7,708 nucleotides of DNA from contig JAGSPR010000328.1 in the NCBI GenBank assembly GCA_018262455.1, forward strand, positions 1-7,708, in the 5' to 3' direction. Made by a program: the position numbers and the translations under genes. Within the stretch, counting starts at the first letter, position 1; every line of letters starts with the position of its first letter. Source of the stretch: Deltaproteobacteria bacterium (lineage in GTDB: Bacteria; Myxococcota; Polyangia; Haliangiales; Haliangiaceae). Positions 1 to 7,708 of the stretch are shown piece by piece. The notes beneath the pieces were generated by a model. It was not told the origin of the DNA, made no database searches, and was given only the letters and a program-made list of their open reading frames with translations.

Positions 1-514
1 CGGCCAGCTTGGCATCGAGTGAGGCCTGGGAGCGGATGCGTGCAGTCGCTTCTTCGAACGTGAGACCGTCGCGGACCATCAGCCGCTGGAGCTGGACCTC
101 GGGGTTCGCCGCCACCACGACCAGGCCGGCGAGCCCGCGGTGCGCGCGATTCTCGACCAGCAGCGCGGCCTCGTAGAACACGACGTTCGCGCCGGCATCG
201 GCCCATTCCGCGATGGCGCTGGCGCTCGCGGCAGCGATCCGCGGATGCGTGATCTGGCCGAGGTCGGTGCGCGCTGCCGGATCGGCGAACGCGATCGCCC
301 CCAGGCGCTTGCGGTCGAGCTCACCTTCGGGCGTAAGGATCGCTGCCCCGAACCGCGCGATGAGCTCCGCGAGCGCCGGTTGGCCCGGCTCGACGACCCG
401 GCGTGCGAGCTGATCCGCATCGACGATCGCGGCGCCTCGCTCGGAGAGCAGCCGCGCGACCGTGCTCTTGCCCGAGGCGATGCCACCGGTCAGCCCGATC
501 ACGTGCACCGTCAC
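1..514 (-). CDS. coaE: Dephospho-CoA kinase, 5' part (3' end outside window)
   Basis: CoaE phosphorylates the ribose 3'-OH of dephospho-CoA with ATP, the last step of coenzyme A synthesis in the cytoplasm. The translation opens VTVHVIGLTGGIASGKST, with the CoaE-type Walker A loop at residues 10-17 (GGIASGKS). It continues with DADQLARRVVEPGQPAL, the FG..IL...GELDRKRLG segment, ITHPRI, and near the edge RLMVRDGLTFEEATARIRSQ, which matches the CoaE lid/RI.SQ region. About 171 codons are present. The family is about 200 residues, so roughly 30 C-terminal residues lie beyond base 1. I chose GTG at 514; in-frame GTGs at 508 and 502 are close alternatives, and no strong ribosome-binding site decides between them. 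It is transcribed divergently from the cytochrome gene with 47 bp between starts. The identification is secure; the start is less so. Confidence 0.95.
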   Translation of the reverse strand, partial: MTVHVIGLTGGIASGKSTVARLLSERGAAIVDADQLARRVVEPGQPALAELIARFGAAILTPEGELDRKRLGAIAFADPAARTDLGQITHPRIAAASASAIAEWADAGANVVFYEAALLVENRAHRGLAGLVVVAANPEVQLQRLMVRDGLTFEEATARIRSQASLDAKLA

Positions 515-561
515 GGTGGTTCCGTACCACGGGCCCCGCGTGCCGGGGTAGGGTGCCAGCG
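515..561. promoter_or_regulatory. Short divergent intergenic region, coaE / cytochrome
   Basis: This 47-bp gap separates the divergent coaE and cytochrome starts, so any promoter for either gene lies here or reaches into the opposite coding region. A small inverted repeat, GTGGT-tccgt-ACCAC, sits at 516-530. GGGGTAGGG at 545-553 may serve as a loose purine-rich ribosome-binding site for the cytochrome ATG at 562. I see no convincing -35/-10 pair. The regulatory role is inferred from position. Confidence 0.3.
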
Positions 562-1044
562 ATGCGGTTGTGCCCTCACTGGTGTCTCGCGGTGGTCGCG
601 AGCGGTGCGCTCGTCGGGCCCATCCTGGTCGCGAGCTGGAGCGCGTTCGGGGCCGGCCGTGACTGGACCGGGAGCGCGGCGTGCGGCCGCTGTCACCCGG
701 CCGAGCTCGGGTCGTGGCAGGCGACACCCCATGCGACCACGCAGCGCCGGCTGCCGCCACGTCCCGAGTCACGTTGCCTGGCCTGTCACGCAACAGGTGA
801 CGCTCCTGCGGGACCGGCAATCGCGATCGAGGTCGGTTGCGAGTCGTGCCACGGCGCGGGTGCGGCCTACGCCGAGGACGACGTCATGCGCAATGTCGTC
901 GTCGCACGCGCCCTCGGGCTCGCGGATCTCGCCACGCCCAGATCTCGCGCTGCCATCTGCGCGCAGTGCCATGCCCGCACGAGTCGTGGCAAGCTGTTCG
1001 ATCCCGACGTCCCCGTCCATCCAGTGAAGCCGAGCAAGCCATGA
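562..1044 (+). CDS. Membrane-anchored tetraheme c-type cytochrome (c554-like)
   Basis: This is a 160-residue protein with four CXXCH haem-binding motifs: CGRCH (41-45), CLACH (72-76), CESCH (93-97) and CAQCH (133-137). The pattern CxxCH-ATG... then VGCESCHGAG, with W52 and H57 after the first haem (SWQATPHA), is typical of the cytochrome c554 / multihaem doubled-motif group, where the extra His is an axial ligand. Residues about 9-29 form a hydrophobic N-terminal segment, so the protein is probably exported by Sec and matured in the periplasm, either anchored or cleaved near AFGAG. It is probably a small electron carrier; no catalytic domain is visible and the partner is unknown. The start at 562 puts the signal segment at the N terminus. 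An upstream in-frame ATG at 403 would lie inside coaE and add an arginine-rich antisense-like stretch, so I rejected it. The stop overlaps the engB start as ATGA. Confidence 0.85.
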   Translation: MRLCPHWCLAVVASGALVGPILVASWSAFGAGRDWTGSAACGRCHPAELGSWQATPHATTQRRLPPRPESRCLACHATGDAPAGPAIAIEVGCESCHGAGAAYAEDDVMRNVVVARALGLADLATPRSRAAICAQCHARTSRGKLFDPDVPVHPVKPSKP

Positions 1045-1631
1045 AGGTTCCTACACACTTCGTTACCTCGGCGTCCAAGCCGGACGAGTTCCCCGCGCCG
1101 ACGCTCCCCGAGCTGGCCGTGGTCGGGCGCTCGAACGTCGGCAAGTCGAGCCTCATCAACGCGCTGGTCGGCCAGGACAGGCTTGCCCGTACCTCGCGCA
1201 CACCGGGCCGCACGCGGCTCGTCAACTGGTTCGAGGTCGAGACCAGCCCGAAGTTCCACCTCGTGGACCTTCCGGGGTACGGCTACGCCGAGGTCAGCCA
1301 GGCGATGCGCGAGAGCTGGCGGCCGCTGATCGAGGCCTACCTGTCGAGTCGGGCCACCCTCGCCGGCGTCCTCCTGCTGATCGATATCCGCCGCGGTGCC
1401 GAGGAGGAGGAGCTCGACTTCGTGCCGTGGCTCGCCGAGCGATCGACCCCGATCGTCGTGGCGCTCACGAAGTCCGACAAGCTGCCGAAGAACAAGCGCA
1501 CGCTCGAGGTGATGCGGCAGAAGAAGTTGCTCGGGCTGCGTCGCGATCCATTCGCGGTCTCGACCCACTCGCGTGACAACATCGATGGCCTGTGGCGCGC
1601 CCTCCTGCAGGTGGTCGCCCCCAAGCCGTAG
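1041..1631 (+). CDS. engB: Ribosome biogenesis GTP-binding protein EngB/YsxC (YihA)
   Basis: EngB is a small TRAFAC-class GTPase needed for late assembly of the 50S ribosomal subunit; it acts in the cytoplasm. The 196-residue protein has the usual family length and all G motifs: G1 GRSNVGKSS (29-37), the G2 region TSRTPGRTR (51-59), G3 DLPGYGYAE (76-84), G4 TKSDK (143-147) and a G5-like VSTHSRDNID (from 173). WFEVE after G2 and RRGAEEEELDF after the central strand are also family-like. The ATG at 1041 overlaps the cytochrome stop in an ATGA arrangement, so translation is probably coupled to a gene of unrelated function. No independent strong ribosome-binding site is seen. The rimI start lies 16 nt downstream of the stop. 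I see nothing missing or truncated. Confidence 0.96.
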   Translation: MKVPTHFVTSASKPDEFPAPTLPELAVVGRSNVGKSSLINALVGQDRLARTSRTPGRTRLVNWFEVETSPKFHLVDLPGYGYAEVSQAMRESWRPLIEAYLSSRATLAGVLLLIDIRRGAEEEELDFVPWLAERSTPIVVALTKSDKLPKNKRTLEVMRQKKLLGLRRDPFAVSTHSRDNIDGLWRALLQVVAPKP

Positions 1632-1647
1632 CGCCCCTGGACCCCAG

Positions 1648-2094
1648 ATGATCATCGAGCCGGCAGGCGAGCGCGATCTGGACGCGATCGACGAGATCGA
1701 GCGCCACTCGTTCCCTCAGCCCTGGGCCCGATCGACCTTCGAGGCCGAGCTGACCCGCGAGCATGCGCGGCTCGTGGTCGTCCGAGATCCCGCGGTGATC
1801 GCGTTCTGCAACTTCTGGGTGGTGATCGACGAGGTGCACATCCTCGCGATCGCGACCCATCCCGATCGCCGCCGCGCCGGCATCGGCGGCCAGTTGCTCG
1901 CGCACGCGCTCGACGAGGGCAGGCGAGGCGGGTGCGTGATGGCGACTCTCGAGGTCCGCCGCGGTAACCACCCGGCGATCGCGCTCTACCAGCGCGCAGG
2001 CTTCCGCGGGGTCAGCGTCCGGCCGCGCTACTACCAGGACAACAACGAGGACGCGCTCGTGATGGTCTGCAAGTTCAACGAATCTGACCGTTGA
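1648..2094 (+). CDS. rimI: RimI-type GNAT N-acetyltransferase
   Basis: This is a GNAT-fold acetyltransferase resembling RimI, which transfers acetyl from acetyl-CoA to the N-terminal alanine of ribosomal protein S18. The 148-residue product shows the RimI opening IERHSFPQPW (17-26), ILAIATHPDRRRAGIGGQLL with the R-x-x-G-x-G acetyl-CoA pyrophosphate loop (75-80), LEVRRGNHPAIALYQRAGF (101-119) and the ending VRPRYYQDNNEDALVM. E102 and Y114 fall where the Salmonella RimI general base and acid (E103, Y115) are known. The start at 1648 begins directly with the family's first strand; a farther in-frame ATG at 1573 would lie inside engB. It is probably in one transcript with engB. Its last codons overlap the convergent PEGA gene by 20 bp inside an inverted repeat. 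The substrate could differ, since related GNATs modify other proteins. Confidence 0.88.
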   Translation: MIIEPAGERDLDAIDEIERHSFPQPWARSTFEAELTREHARLVVVRDPAVIAFCNFWVVIDEVHILAIATHPDRRRAGIGGQLLAHALDEGRRGGCVMATLEVRRGNHPAIALYQRAGFRGVSVRPRYYQDNNEDALVMVCKFNESDR

Positions 2095-2098
2095 ACTT
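2071..2098. terminator. Perfect inverted repeat at convergent gene ends; possible bidirectional terminator
   Basis: AAGTTCAACG (2071-2080) and CGTTGAACTT (2089-2098) form a perfect 10-bp stem around the 8-base loop AATCTGAC. It spans the last codons and stops of both rimI (plus strand) and the PEGA gene (minus strand), a position suited to a hairpin serving both transcripts. No T-run follows on either strand, so it is not a canonical intrinsic terminator. The stem is only 40% GC, well below its surroundings. The function is inferred; the repeat itself is directly visible. Confidence 0.5.
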
Positions 2099-2908
2099 CA
2101 CGCGATTGCTATCGTTGGTCGTGTAGTAGATCGCGCCGCCGGTCGCGCCCGCCACGACCAGGCCCATCCCTGCGAGCACGTACCACCGCGTGTACCAGGA
2201 GCTCTTGCCCGGGCGCTGGAGCTGCGCACGGACCCGGAGCTCGCCATCTGGCGGTAGCGCGACTTGCGTCGTGAACGGCACGAACCCGGTCTTCTCGACC
2301 CGGATCTCGTAGCTTGCCGGCGCGCGGAGGGTGAGCGCCTTGATCGGCGTGACGCCACGCTGCTCACCGCCGACCGTGACCGCCGCGCCGGCCTCGCTCG
2401 CGACGATGTCGATCACGCCGAACCGCAGGAAGTCACCCGGAGGCAACAGGCGTGTCAGGTATTGATCGAGCTGGCCGTCGGTCGGTTGTGAGCCAGCCGC
2501 GAGCGAGTCCGCAACCCGGCCACGGACCGAGCGGCTCGAGACGTCGATGCGCTGCATCGTCAGGATCACGTCCCCGAGCTCACTGACTCCGACGAGGATC
2601 ACCTCGACCGCGCCGACCTTCTGTCCGATCTGGGCGACGCAATCGGCCTCGCCGGCGCACTTCACGAGCACCTGATCGATGTTGTCGCCGTACACCGCGC
2701 GCGTCTGATCGGGGCCGAGCACGCCAAGCGAGGTCTGCTTGGCGAGCGCCGCGGTGATCCGCGCGGCGATGCCCGGGAGCCCCGATGAGGCGGCCCGGTA
2801 CTCGAGCACCGCGACCTTGCGCTTCGGGTTCGGATCAGCCTGCGCGATCGAGGCCGTCGCCGTCACGGCGGCACACGCGAGCACCGTACACGCAAGCGCG
2901 CGTTTCAT
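2075..2908 (-). CDS. PEGA-domain protein with TolB-N/CsgG-like N-terminal domain and C-terminal membrane segment
   Basis: This is a 277-residue probable envelope protein of unknown exact function. Residues 1-24 form a signal peptide (MKRALACTVLACAAV...ASIAQA) with cleavage likely after AQA before DPNPKRK. The next part, KVAVLEYRA...AALAKQT...VLGPDQ...CAGEADCVAQIGQKVGA..ILVGVSELGDVILTMQRIDVSS, resembles the TolB-N/CsgG-like domain, with a C-x5-C pair, seen repeatedly in myxobacterial envelope proteins. A PEGA-type unit follows (GVIDIVASEAGAAVTVGGEQ, RGVTPIKAL, YEIRVEKTGFVPF). A hydrophobic segment near 242-264 (WYVLAGMGLVVAGATGGAIYY) precedes a short tail. ATG at 2908 is preferred; a GTG directly before it (2911) would add one residue. 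The upstream lipoprotein stop forms a GTGATG junction, so the two genes are probably translated together. The 3' end overlaps rimI by 20 bp. Confidence 0.75.
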   Translation of the reverse strand: MKRALACTVLACAAVTATASIAQADPNPKRKVAVLEYRAASSGLPGIAARITAALAKQTSLGVLGPDQTRAVYGDNIDQVLVKCAGEADCVAQIGQKVGAVEVILVGVSELGDVILTMQRIDVSSRSVRGRVADSLAAGSQPTDGQLDQYLTRLLPPGDFLRFGVIDIVASEAGAAVTVGGEQRGVTPIKALTLRAPASYEIRVEKTGFVPFTTQVALPPDGELRVRAQLQRPGKSSWYTRWYVLAGMGLVVAGATGGAIYYTTNDSNRVKFNGQIR

Positions 2909-4518
2909 CACCGCGCCCCGAACAGCGCGCCGACCGAGACCGGCACATAGTCGAACAACGACAGCTCACCGGGTGGCGGCGCATCGCACTTCCAGTTCGG
3001 AAAGTCGTTCGCAGGTCCGACGGTGAGCTCACACGACGTGCGGACACGCTGCGCGATCGAAGAGCTCGCGAGGTCGAGCAGCAGCCAGTCGGAGGTCGTC
3101 GCATCGAGGCAGGGCAGGATGATGTTCGTGCCCTGGCTGAGCTGTTCGATGTAGTAGTTGCTCGTCGTCACGAGCCCGACATACTGGCCGCCGGGCAGCG
3201 CGACGAGATCGAGCGGCACCGTCCCGAACGCGCGCAACACCTGCGCATGCTGCTTCGCGGGATCATCCTCGTCGAACACCGTCTCGCGACGGCCCGGGAG
3301 GTCGAGTGTGATCGCGGTGCCGCCGGCGAGCGGGATCGACTGCACGATCAGGTGTGCGCCTTCCGTGACGTAGACGACCGAGTTATTCGACGGCCCCGTC
3401 GGCGGACAGCTCGTCGGCGAGCTGGGCTGACATGGCACCTCATTGCCGAGCTGGTCCGAGCAGCTCGGCAGCGAGGCATGGGTCCCGGCGGCCCACACCC
3501 GCCCGCCGGCCACGGCGAGCACTGCCGCGCGCTCCAGTGGCGCGAAGTCCATGAACGTCAGGTTCGGGCCTTCGATATCCCCCTGGACCTTGACCACCTT
3601 GCTCATGCAGGGAAGTGTCGCGAACAACTCGGTGCTCTCGGGCGACGCCGCGAGATCCGAGACCGCCTGCGGCAGCGGCTTCGGAGTCACGGCGGCCGGT
3701 GCGGCGACATCGATGGTCACGATGGACGACGTCCCGTCGCACGTCTGGAGCGGGTTGACCTTCGGCTCCACCCGGCCGACCAGGCCGTACGCGAGCAGCC
3801 TGCCATCGGGAGCGGGCCCGACGGTGACTCGATCGACAGGCCCGACCGCTGCGTTCGTGACCTGGCCGGTGTCGATGTCGACGATCGCGATCCCCTTGTC
3901 GTGCGCGATCGCGACCTGGCGCGTCCCGGGCACCGCGGCCGCGTCACGTGTGACCCCGGGCAGCGCGATCGGCGTGCCCACGAGCCGGTTGGTATCGGTG
4001 GCGAGCACGCTGAGCTGCGACGTCGAGATGATCGCGAGCCGGTCACCACCGACTGACACCACGACCTGCGGCGCGGTCACCCCGGTGAGCTGGCCTTGAA
4101 ACTTGCTGTCGGTAGGATCCAGCGTCGGATCGAACGAGAACAGCGCCGTGCCGCTACTCGCGTAGACGAACGGCCGGCGGACCGGGATCGACACCGTGGT
4201 CGCCTCGCCGGCGGCAATATCGACCAGGTCGGCGGCCTCACCCAGGCCGACCAACCGGTTCGAGACATCTCGGAGCTGGACCTCGATCCGCACGTCCTGT
4301 GCGATCCCGAGATCTCCTGCCGAAAACGAGTTGTTCTCATCGAGCACGCTCGTGGTCGCGACCGGCGAGTCCTCGCCCGAGGTCAGCACCACGGTCACGG
4401 TGGTCATCCCGGCGGGCCGAAGCTCAGGCGCCGTCGGCAGCGTCAGGACGAGGTCGAACGTGCCTTGGCTCGTGCAGGCGCCGAGCATGCAGGCTACGGC
4501 GATGTTGCACCTTCGCAT
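2908..4518 (-). CDS. Probable beta-propeller-like lipoprotein, function unknown
   Basis: This is a 536-residue predicted lipoprotein. The N terminus MRRCNIAVACMLGAC has a basic start, a short hydrophobic core and the lipobox L12-G13-A14-C15, so C15 is the probable lipidated residue. Residues about 18-110 (FDLVLTLPTAPELRPAGMTTV...TTVSIPVRR) look like a beta-rich domain with a cadherin/carboxypeptidase-regulatory flavour. From FVYASSGTALFSFD onward there are repeated strands of the YVTN/WD-like style, for example GGDRLAIISTSQLSVLATDTN, AHDKGIAIVDIDTGQV, PDGRLLAYGLVG and LAASPESTELFATL, suggesting a propeller. A cysteine-rich loop (CSDQLGNEVPCQPSSPTSC) and other cysteines fit disulfides outside the cytoplasm. 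I recognise no enzyme motif. The frame stays open 60 codons further upstream to 4698, but the lipobox fixes the start at 4518. It is coupled to the downstream PEGA gene and divergent from the kinase. Confidence 0.75.
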   Translation of the reverse strand: MRRCNIAVACMLGACTSQGTFDLVLTLPTAPELRPAGMTTVTVVLTSGEDSPVATTSVLDENNSFSAGDLGIAQDVRIEVQLRDVSNRLVGLGEAADLVDIAAGEATTVSIPVRRPFVYASSGTALFSFDPTLDPTDSKFQGQLTGVTAPQVVVSVGGDRLAIISTSQLSVLATDTNRLVGTPIALPGVTRDAAAVPGTRQVAIAHDKGIAIVDIDTGQVTNAAVGPVDRVTVGPAPDGRLLAYGLVGRVEPKVNPLQTCDGTSSIVTIDVAAPAAVTPKPLPQAVSDLAASPESTELFATLPCMSKVVKVQGDIEGPNLTFMDFAPLERAAVLAVAGGRVWAAGTHASLPSCSDQLGNEVPCQPSSPTSCPPTGPSNNSVVYVTEGAHLIVQSIPLAGGTAITLDLPGRRETVFDEDDPAKQHAQVLRAFGTVPLDLVALPGGQYVGLVTTSNYYIEQLSQGTNIILPCLDATTSDWLLLDLASSSIAQRVRTSCELTVGPANDFPNWKCDAPPPGELSLFDYVPVSVGALFGAR

Positions 4519-4678
4519 CGTTCGGCCGAACCTAGCAGACCCACACCCACGCATACAACCACTTGGATCACCACGACTTCTCCACAGCCAAACGTATCGC
4601 TTGGGGAACCCATCCGATCGTTGTACGAATGCACCCATCACCGCTGCGTGCGAGGGCGGGAAGTTAGGATTCTCCGGG
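4519..4678. promoter_or_regulatory. Divergent promoter region between lipoprotein operon and Ser/Thr kinase
   Basis: This stretch of about 160 bp separates divergent starts and should hold promoters for both sides. It is visibly less GC-rich than the genes. On the plus strand TTGGGG (4601-4606), a 17-bp spacer and TACGAA (4624-4629) form a weak sigma70-like pair with three matches in each hexamer. AGGA (4666-4669), 9 bases before TTG 4679, is a plausible kinase ribosome-binding site. A perfect 12-bp palindrome sits at the lipoprotein end and is listed separately. Promoter assignment is low confidence; the divergent arrangement is clear. Confidence 0.45.
4520..4531. promoter_or_regulatory. 12-bp perfect palindrome GTTCGGCCGAAC, possible operator
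   Basis: GTTCGGCCGAAC is its own reverse complement and ends one base upstream of the lipoprotein ATG (4518). There it would cover the ribosome-binding region on the minus strand. The core TTCGGCCGA recurs at 4718-4726, early in the divergent kinase gene, so the two copies bracket the shared promoter region. It could be a repressor site or an RNA hairpin. GC-rich palindromes also occur by chance in such DNA, so the role is uncertain. Confidence 0.3.
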
Positions 4679-6926
<2,248 letters not shown>

Positions 6927-7277
6927 CCTCCGGATCTGGGGGCCCGAGCCGGAGCGATCGACGACGGTCCGCAGCGAAGCCAGGATCGTCGTTACCCTGG
7001 GACCAGGGTGCCCCTCGCGGGGGGACCGGATGAAGGGAGATGTGGTCCGACGCCGCGACCCCTCCGCGGTGGACCTGGCGCGCTTGTAACTCGGCGCGCC
7101 CCCTGGCAGAATCAGAGTATTCGGGCTCGTGGCCATCTACTAGCGGGCCACGGTTCTGGGGGACGCCGAGTACCTCGCGTGGATTTCAGCAAGCCAGGAC
7201 CCACCGCTGATCAAGAACATGGCGGTCGATCACGTCTTGGGCGATCGATTGTTCGGCCAGGCGCTGCGTACTCTGCC
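6927..7277. other. 351-bp spacer without a convincing gene; several potential hairpins
   Basis: I find no convincing protein here and no match to a tRNA, rRNA or riboswitch that I recognise. What is visible is a chain of inverted repeats. They are CTCCGG/CCGGAG (6928-6933, 6949-6954); a 10-bp stem with one G-U pair, ACGACGGTCC/GGATCGTCGT (6961-6970, 6983-6992); ACCCTGG-ga-CCAGGGT (6994-7009); CCCC-TCGC-GGGG (7011-7022); CGCCGCG/CGCGGTG with one G-U pair (7051-7057, 7065-7071); and CGTGGCC/GGCCACG (7128-7134, 7146-7152). A 19-codon ORF (7030-7089) has GGGGGGA five bases before its ATG. An open reading stretch at 7144-7281 runs into psd and is listed separately. Candidates are a structured RNA, a glnB 3' UTR, or eroded coding DNA. 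Confidence 0.4.
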
Positions 7278-7281
7278 TTGA
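7144..7281 (+). pseudogene. Possible gene remnant or short ORF ending on the psd start
   Basis: This frame stays open for 45 codons after a TAG (7141-7143) and reads ...VLGDAEYLAWISASQ... then IKNMAVDHVLGDRLFGQAL, a plausible amphipathic protein tail. Its TGA (7279-7281) overlaps the psd TTG start as TTGA, the arrangement of translationally coupled genes. Against a real gene, the only ATG (7219) would leave 20 residues, no ribosome-binding site is evident, and about a quarter of codons end in A or T, more than in neighbouring genes. It could be the end of a decayed gene with stops upstream (7087 and 7141 in the same frame). I do not recognise the protein. Confidence 0.2.
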
Positions 7282-7708
7282 TCTCTCGACTCGCGAGTCG
7301 TGCGCTGCCAACGCGACTGCGGCCGCTGGCGTATCGCGCATTTGCGCGCGCAGTCGGCGCAAACCTCGAGGAAGCGGAGCTCGAGCTCGCGGCCTATCCG
7401 TCGCTTGGCGACTTCTTCGCCCGCAAGCTACGGGAGGGTGCGCGTACGCTCGACGTCGCTGGCGGCGCGATCATCGCACCGTGCGATGGGGTGATCGCCG
7501 CCCGGGGGACCGTCCGCGACGGTGCGCTCGTCCAGGCCAAGGGACGAACCTATTCGCTCGCCGAGCTGGTTGCGAACGACGTGCTCGCGACGCGCCTCCT
7601 GGGCGGCGAGTACGTGACCATCTATCTGTCCCCCCGCGACTACCATCGGGTCCATGCACCGGTGGCTGGACACCTCGTCGGCTACGACTACCTGCCGGGC
7701 TCGCTGTG
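7278..7708 (+). CDS. psd: Phosphatidylserine decarboxylase, 5' part (3' end outside window)
   Basis: Psd removes CO2 from phosphatidylserine to make phosphatidylethanolamine, acting at the cytoplasmic membrane. It is made as a proenzyme that cleaves itself to create a pyruvoyl group. The visible 143 codons show the family in order: an N-terminal helix with RPLAYRAFARAVGANLEEAE, YPSLGDFFARKLREGAR (40-56), IIAPCDGVI (65-73, equivalent to SPxDG, with the triad Asp at D70), the segment QAKGRTYSLAELV, and YLSPRDYHRVHAPVAG (116-131, with the catalytic-region His residues H123/H126). The LGST/GGST self-cleavage site lies beyond the right edge. No ATG exists in frame near the expected N terminus, so TTG 7278 is the likely start, overlapping the TGA of the preceding open stretch. 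The start is moderately supported; the family is secure. Confidence 0.9.
   Translation, partial: MISRLASRALPTRLRPLAYRAFARAVGANLEEAELELAAYPSLGDFFARKLREGARTLDVAGGAIIAPCDGVIAARGTVRDGALVQAKGRTYSLAELVANDVLATRLLGGEYVTIYLSPRDYHRVHAPVAGHLVGYDYLPGSL

Noticed and set aside
140..1027. 295-codon plus-strand frame across coaE and the cytochrome
   Set aside because: It runs antisense to coaE and out of frame through the cytochrome. It is Arg-rich shadow sequence without haem motifs.
867..1655. 262-codon minus-strand frame opposite engB
   Set aside because: It is a shadow of engB, which has all five GTPase motifs on the plus strand. The minus-strand product has no recognisable motif.
2785..4056. 423-codon plus-strand open frame opposite the lipoprotein gene
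   Set aside because: It is antisense to the lipoprotein, very rich in Arg/Asp/His from GC-rich codon shadows, and shows no domain or signal sequence. The opposite strand has a lipobox and propeller-like repeats.
4196..4678. Upstream extension of the kinase frame to ATG 4196
   Set aside because: The added residues lie antisense to the lipoprotein gene and across the divergent promoter region and show no domain. TTG 4679 has a plausible ribosome-binding site.
7030..7089. 19-codon ORF with GGGGGGA before its ATG
   Set aside because: Too short to support from sequence alone. The G-run is also part of a potential hairpin, and the peptide has no membrane or leader character. Kept only as a note in the spacer entry.
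6927..7277. Known riboswitch, tRNA, RNase P, SRP or tmRNA in the spacer
   Set aside because: I looked for conserved cores such as a T-arm GGTTCGA, the RNase P and SRP cores, and GEMM or fluoride riboswitch signatures. None is present.

Overview
The window is GC-rich DNA with tightly packed genes and strongly G/C-ending codons. The gene content points to Myxococcota (the former delta-proteobacterial myxobacteria and relatives). The pointers are a membrane-anchored Ser/Thr kinase whose catalytic loop has the HxDxSPxN form common in that phylum, a PEGA-domain protein with an N-terminal pathway-style domain, a propeller-like lipoprotein, and a small multiheme cytochrome. This placement is inferred from families and base composition only. 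No rRNA or other marker is present.

Layout: the 5' end of coaE (dephospho-CoA kinase) lies on the minus strand and runs off the left edge. Divergent from it, after a 47-bp gap, is a plus-strand run: a membrane-anchored tetraheme cytochrome, engB/ysxC (ribosome-assembly GTPase, joined by an ATGA overlap) and a RimI-type N-acetyltransferase 16 nt downstream. This run converges with a minus-strand pair, a beta-propeller-like lipoprotein followed by a TolB-N/CsgG-like + PEGA protein, coupled by a GTGATG junction. The convergent 3' ends overlap by 20 bp inside a perfect 10-bp inverted repeat. The lipoprotein promoter region (about 160 bp) is shared with a divergent transmembrane Ser/Thr kinase that starts at TTG. 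After the kinase come a T-tract, an 11-bp hairpin and glnB (nitrogen regulatory PII protein), which has an unusual T-loop. A 351-bp stretch with no convincing gene but several consecutive potential hairpins leads to the 5' part of psd (phosphatidylserine decarboxylase), which starts at TTG and runs off the right edge.

How the genes may work together: coaE, engB, rimI, glnB and psd are housekeeping functions (CoA synthesis, 50S assembly, protein acetylation, nitrogen sensing, membrane lipid synthesis). The accessory part is the divergent kinase / lipoprotein / PEGA module. It places a cytoplasmic kinase with one membrane span opposite two probable cell-envelope proteins, which suggests an envelope-sensing or envelope-associated signalling set. 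That link is inferred from gene order alone. I found no mobile element, CRISPR array, tRNA or rRNA. The least explained parts are the glnB-psd spacer, the hairpin before glnB, and the PII T-loop substitution.
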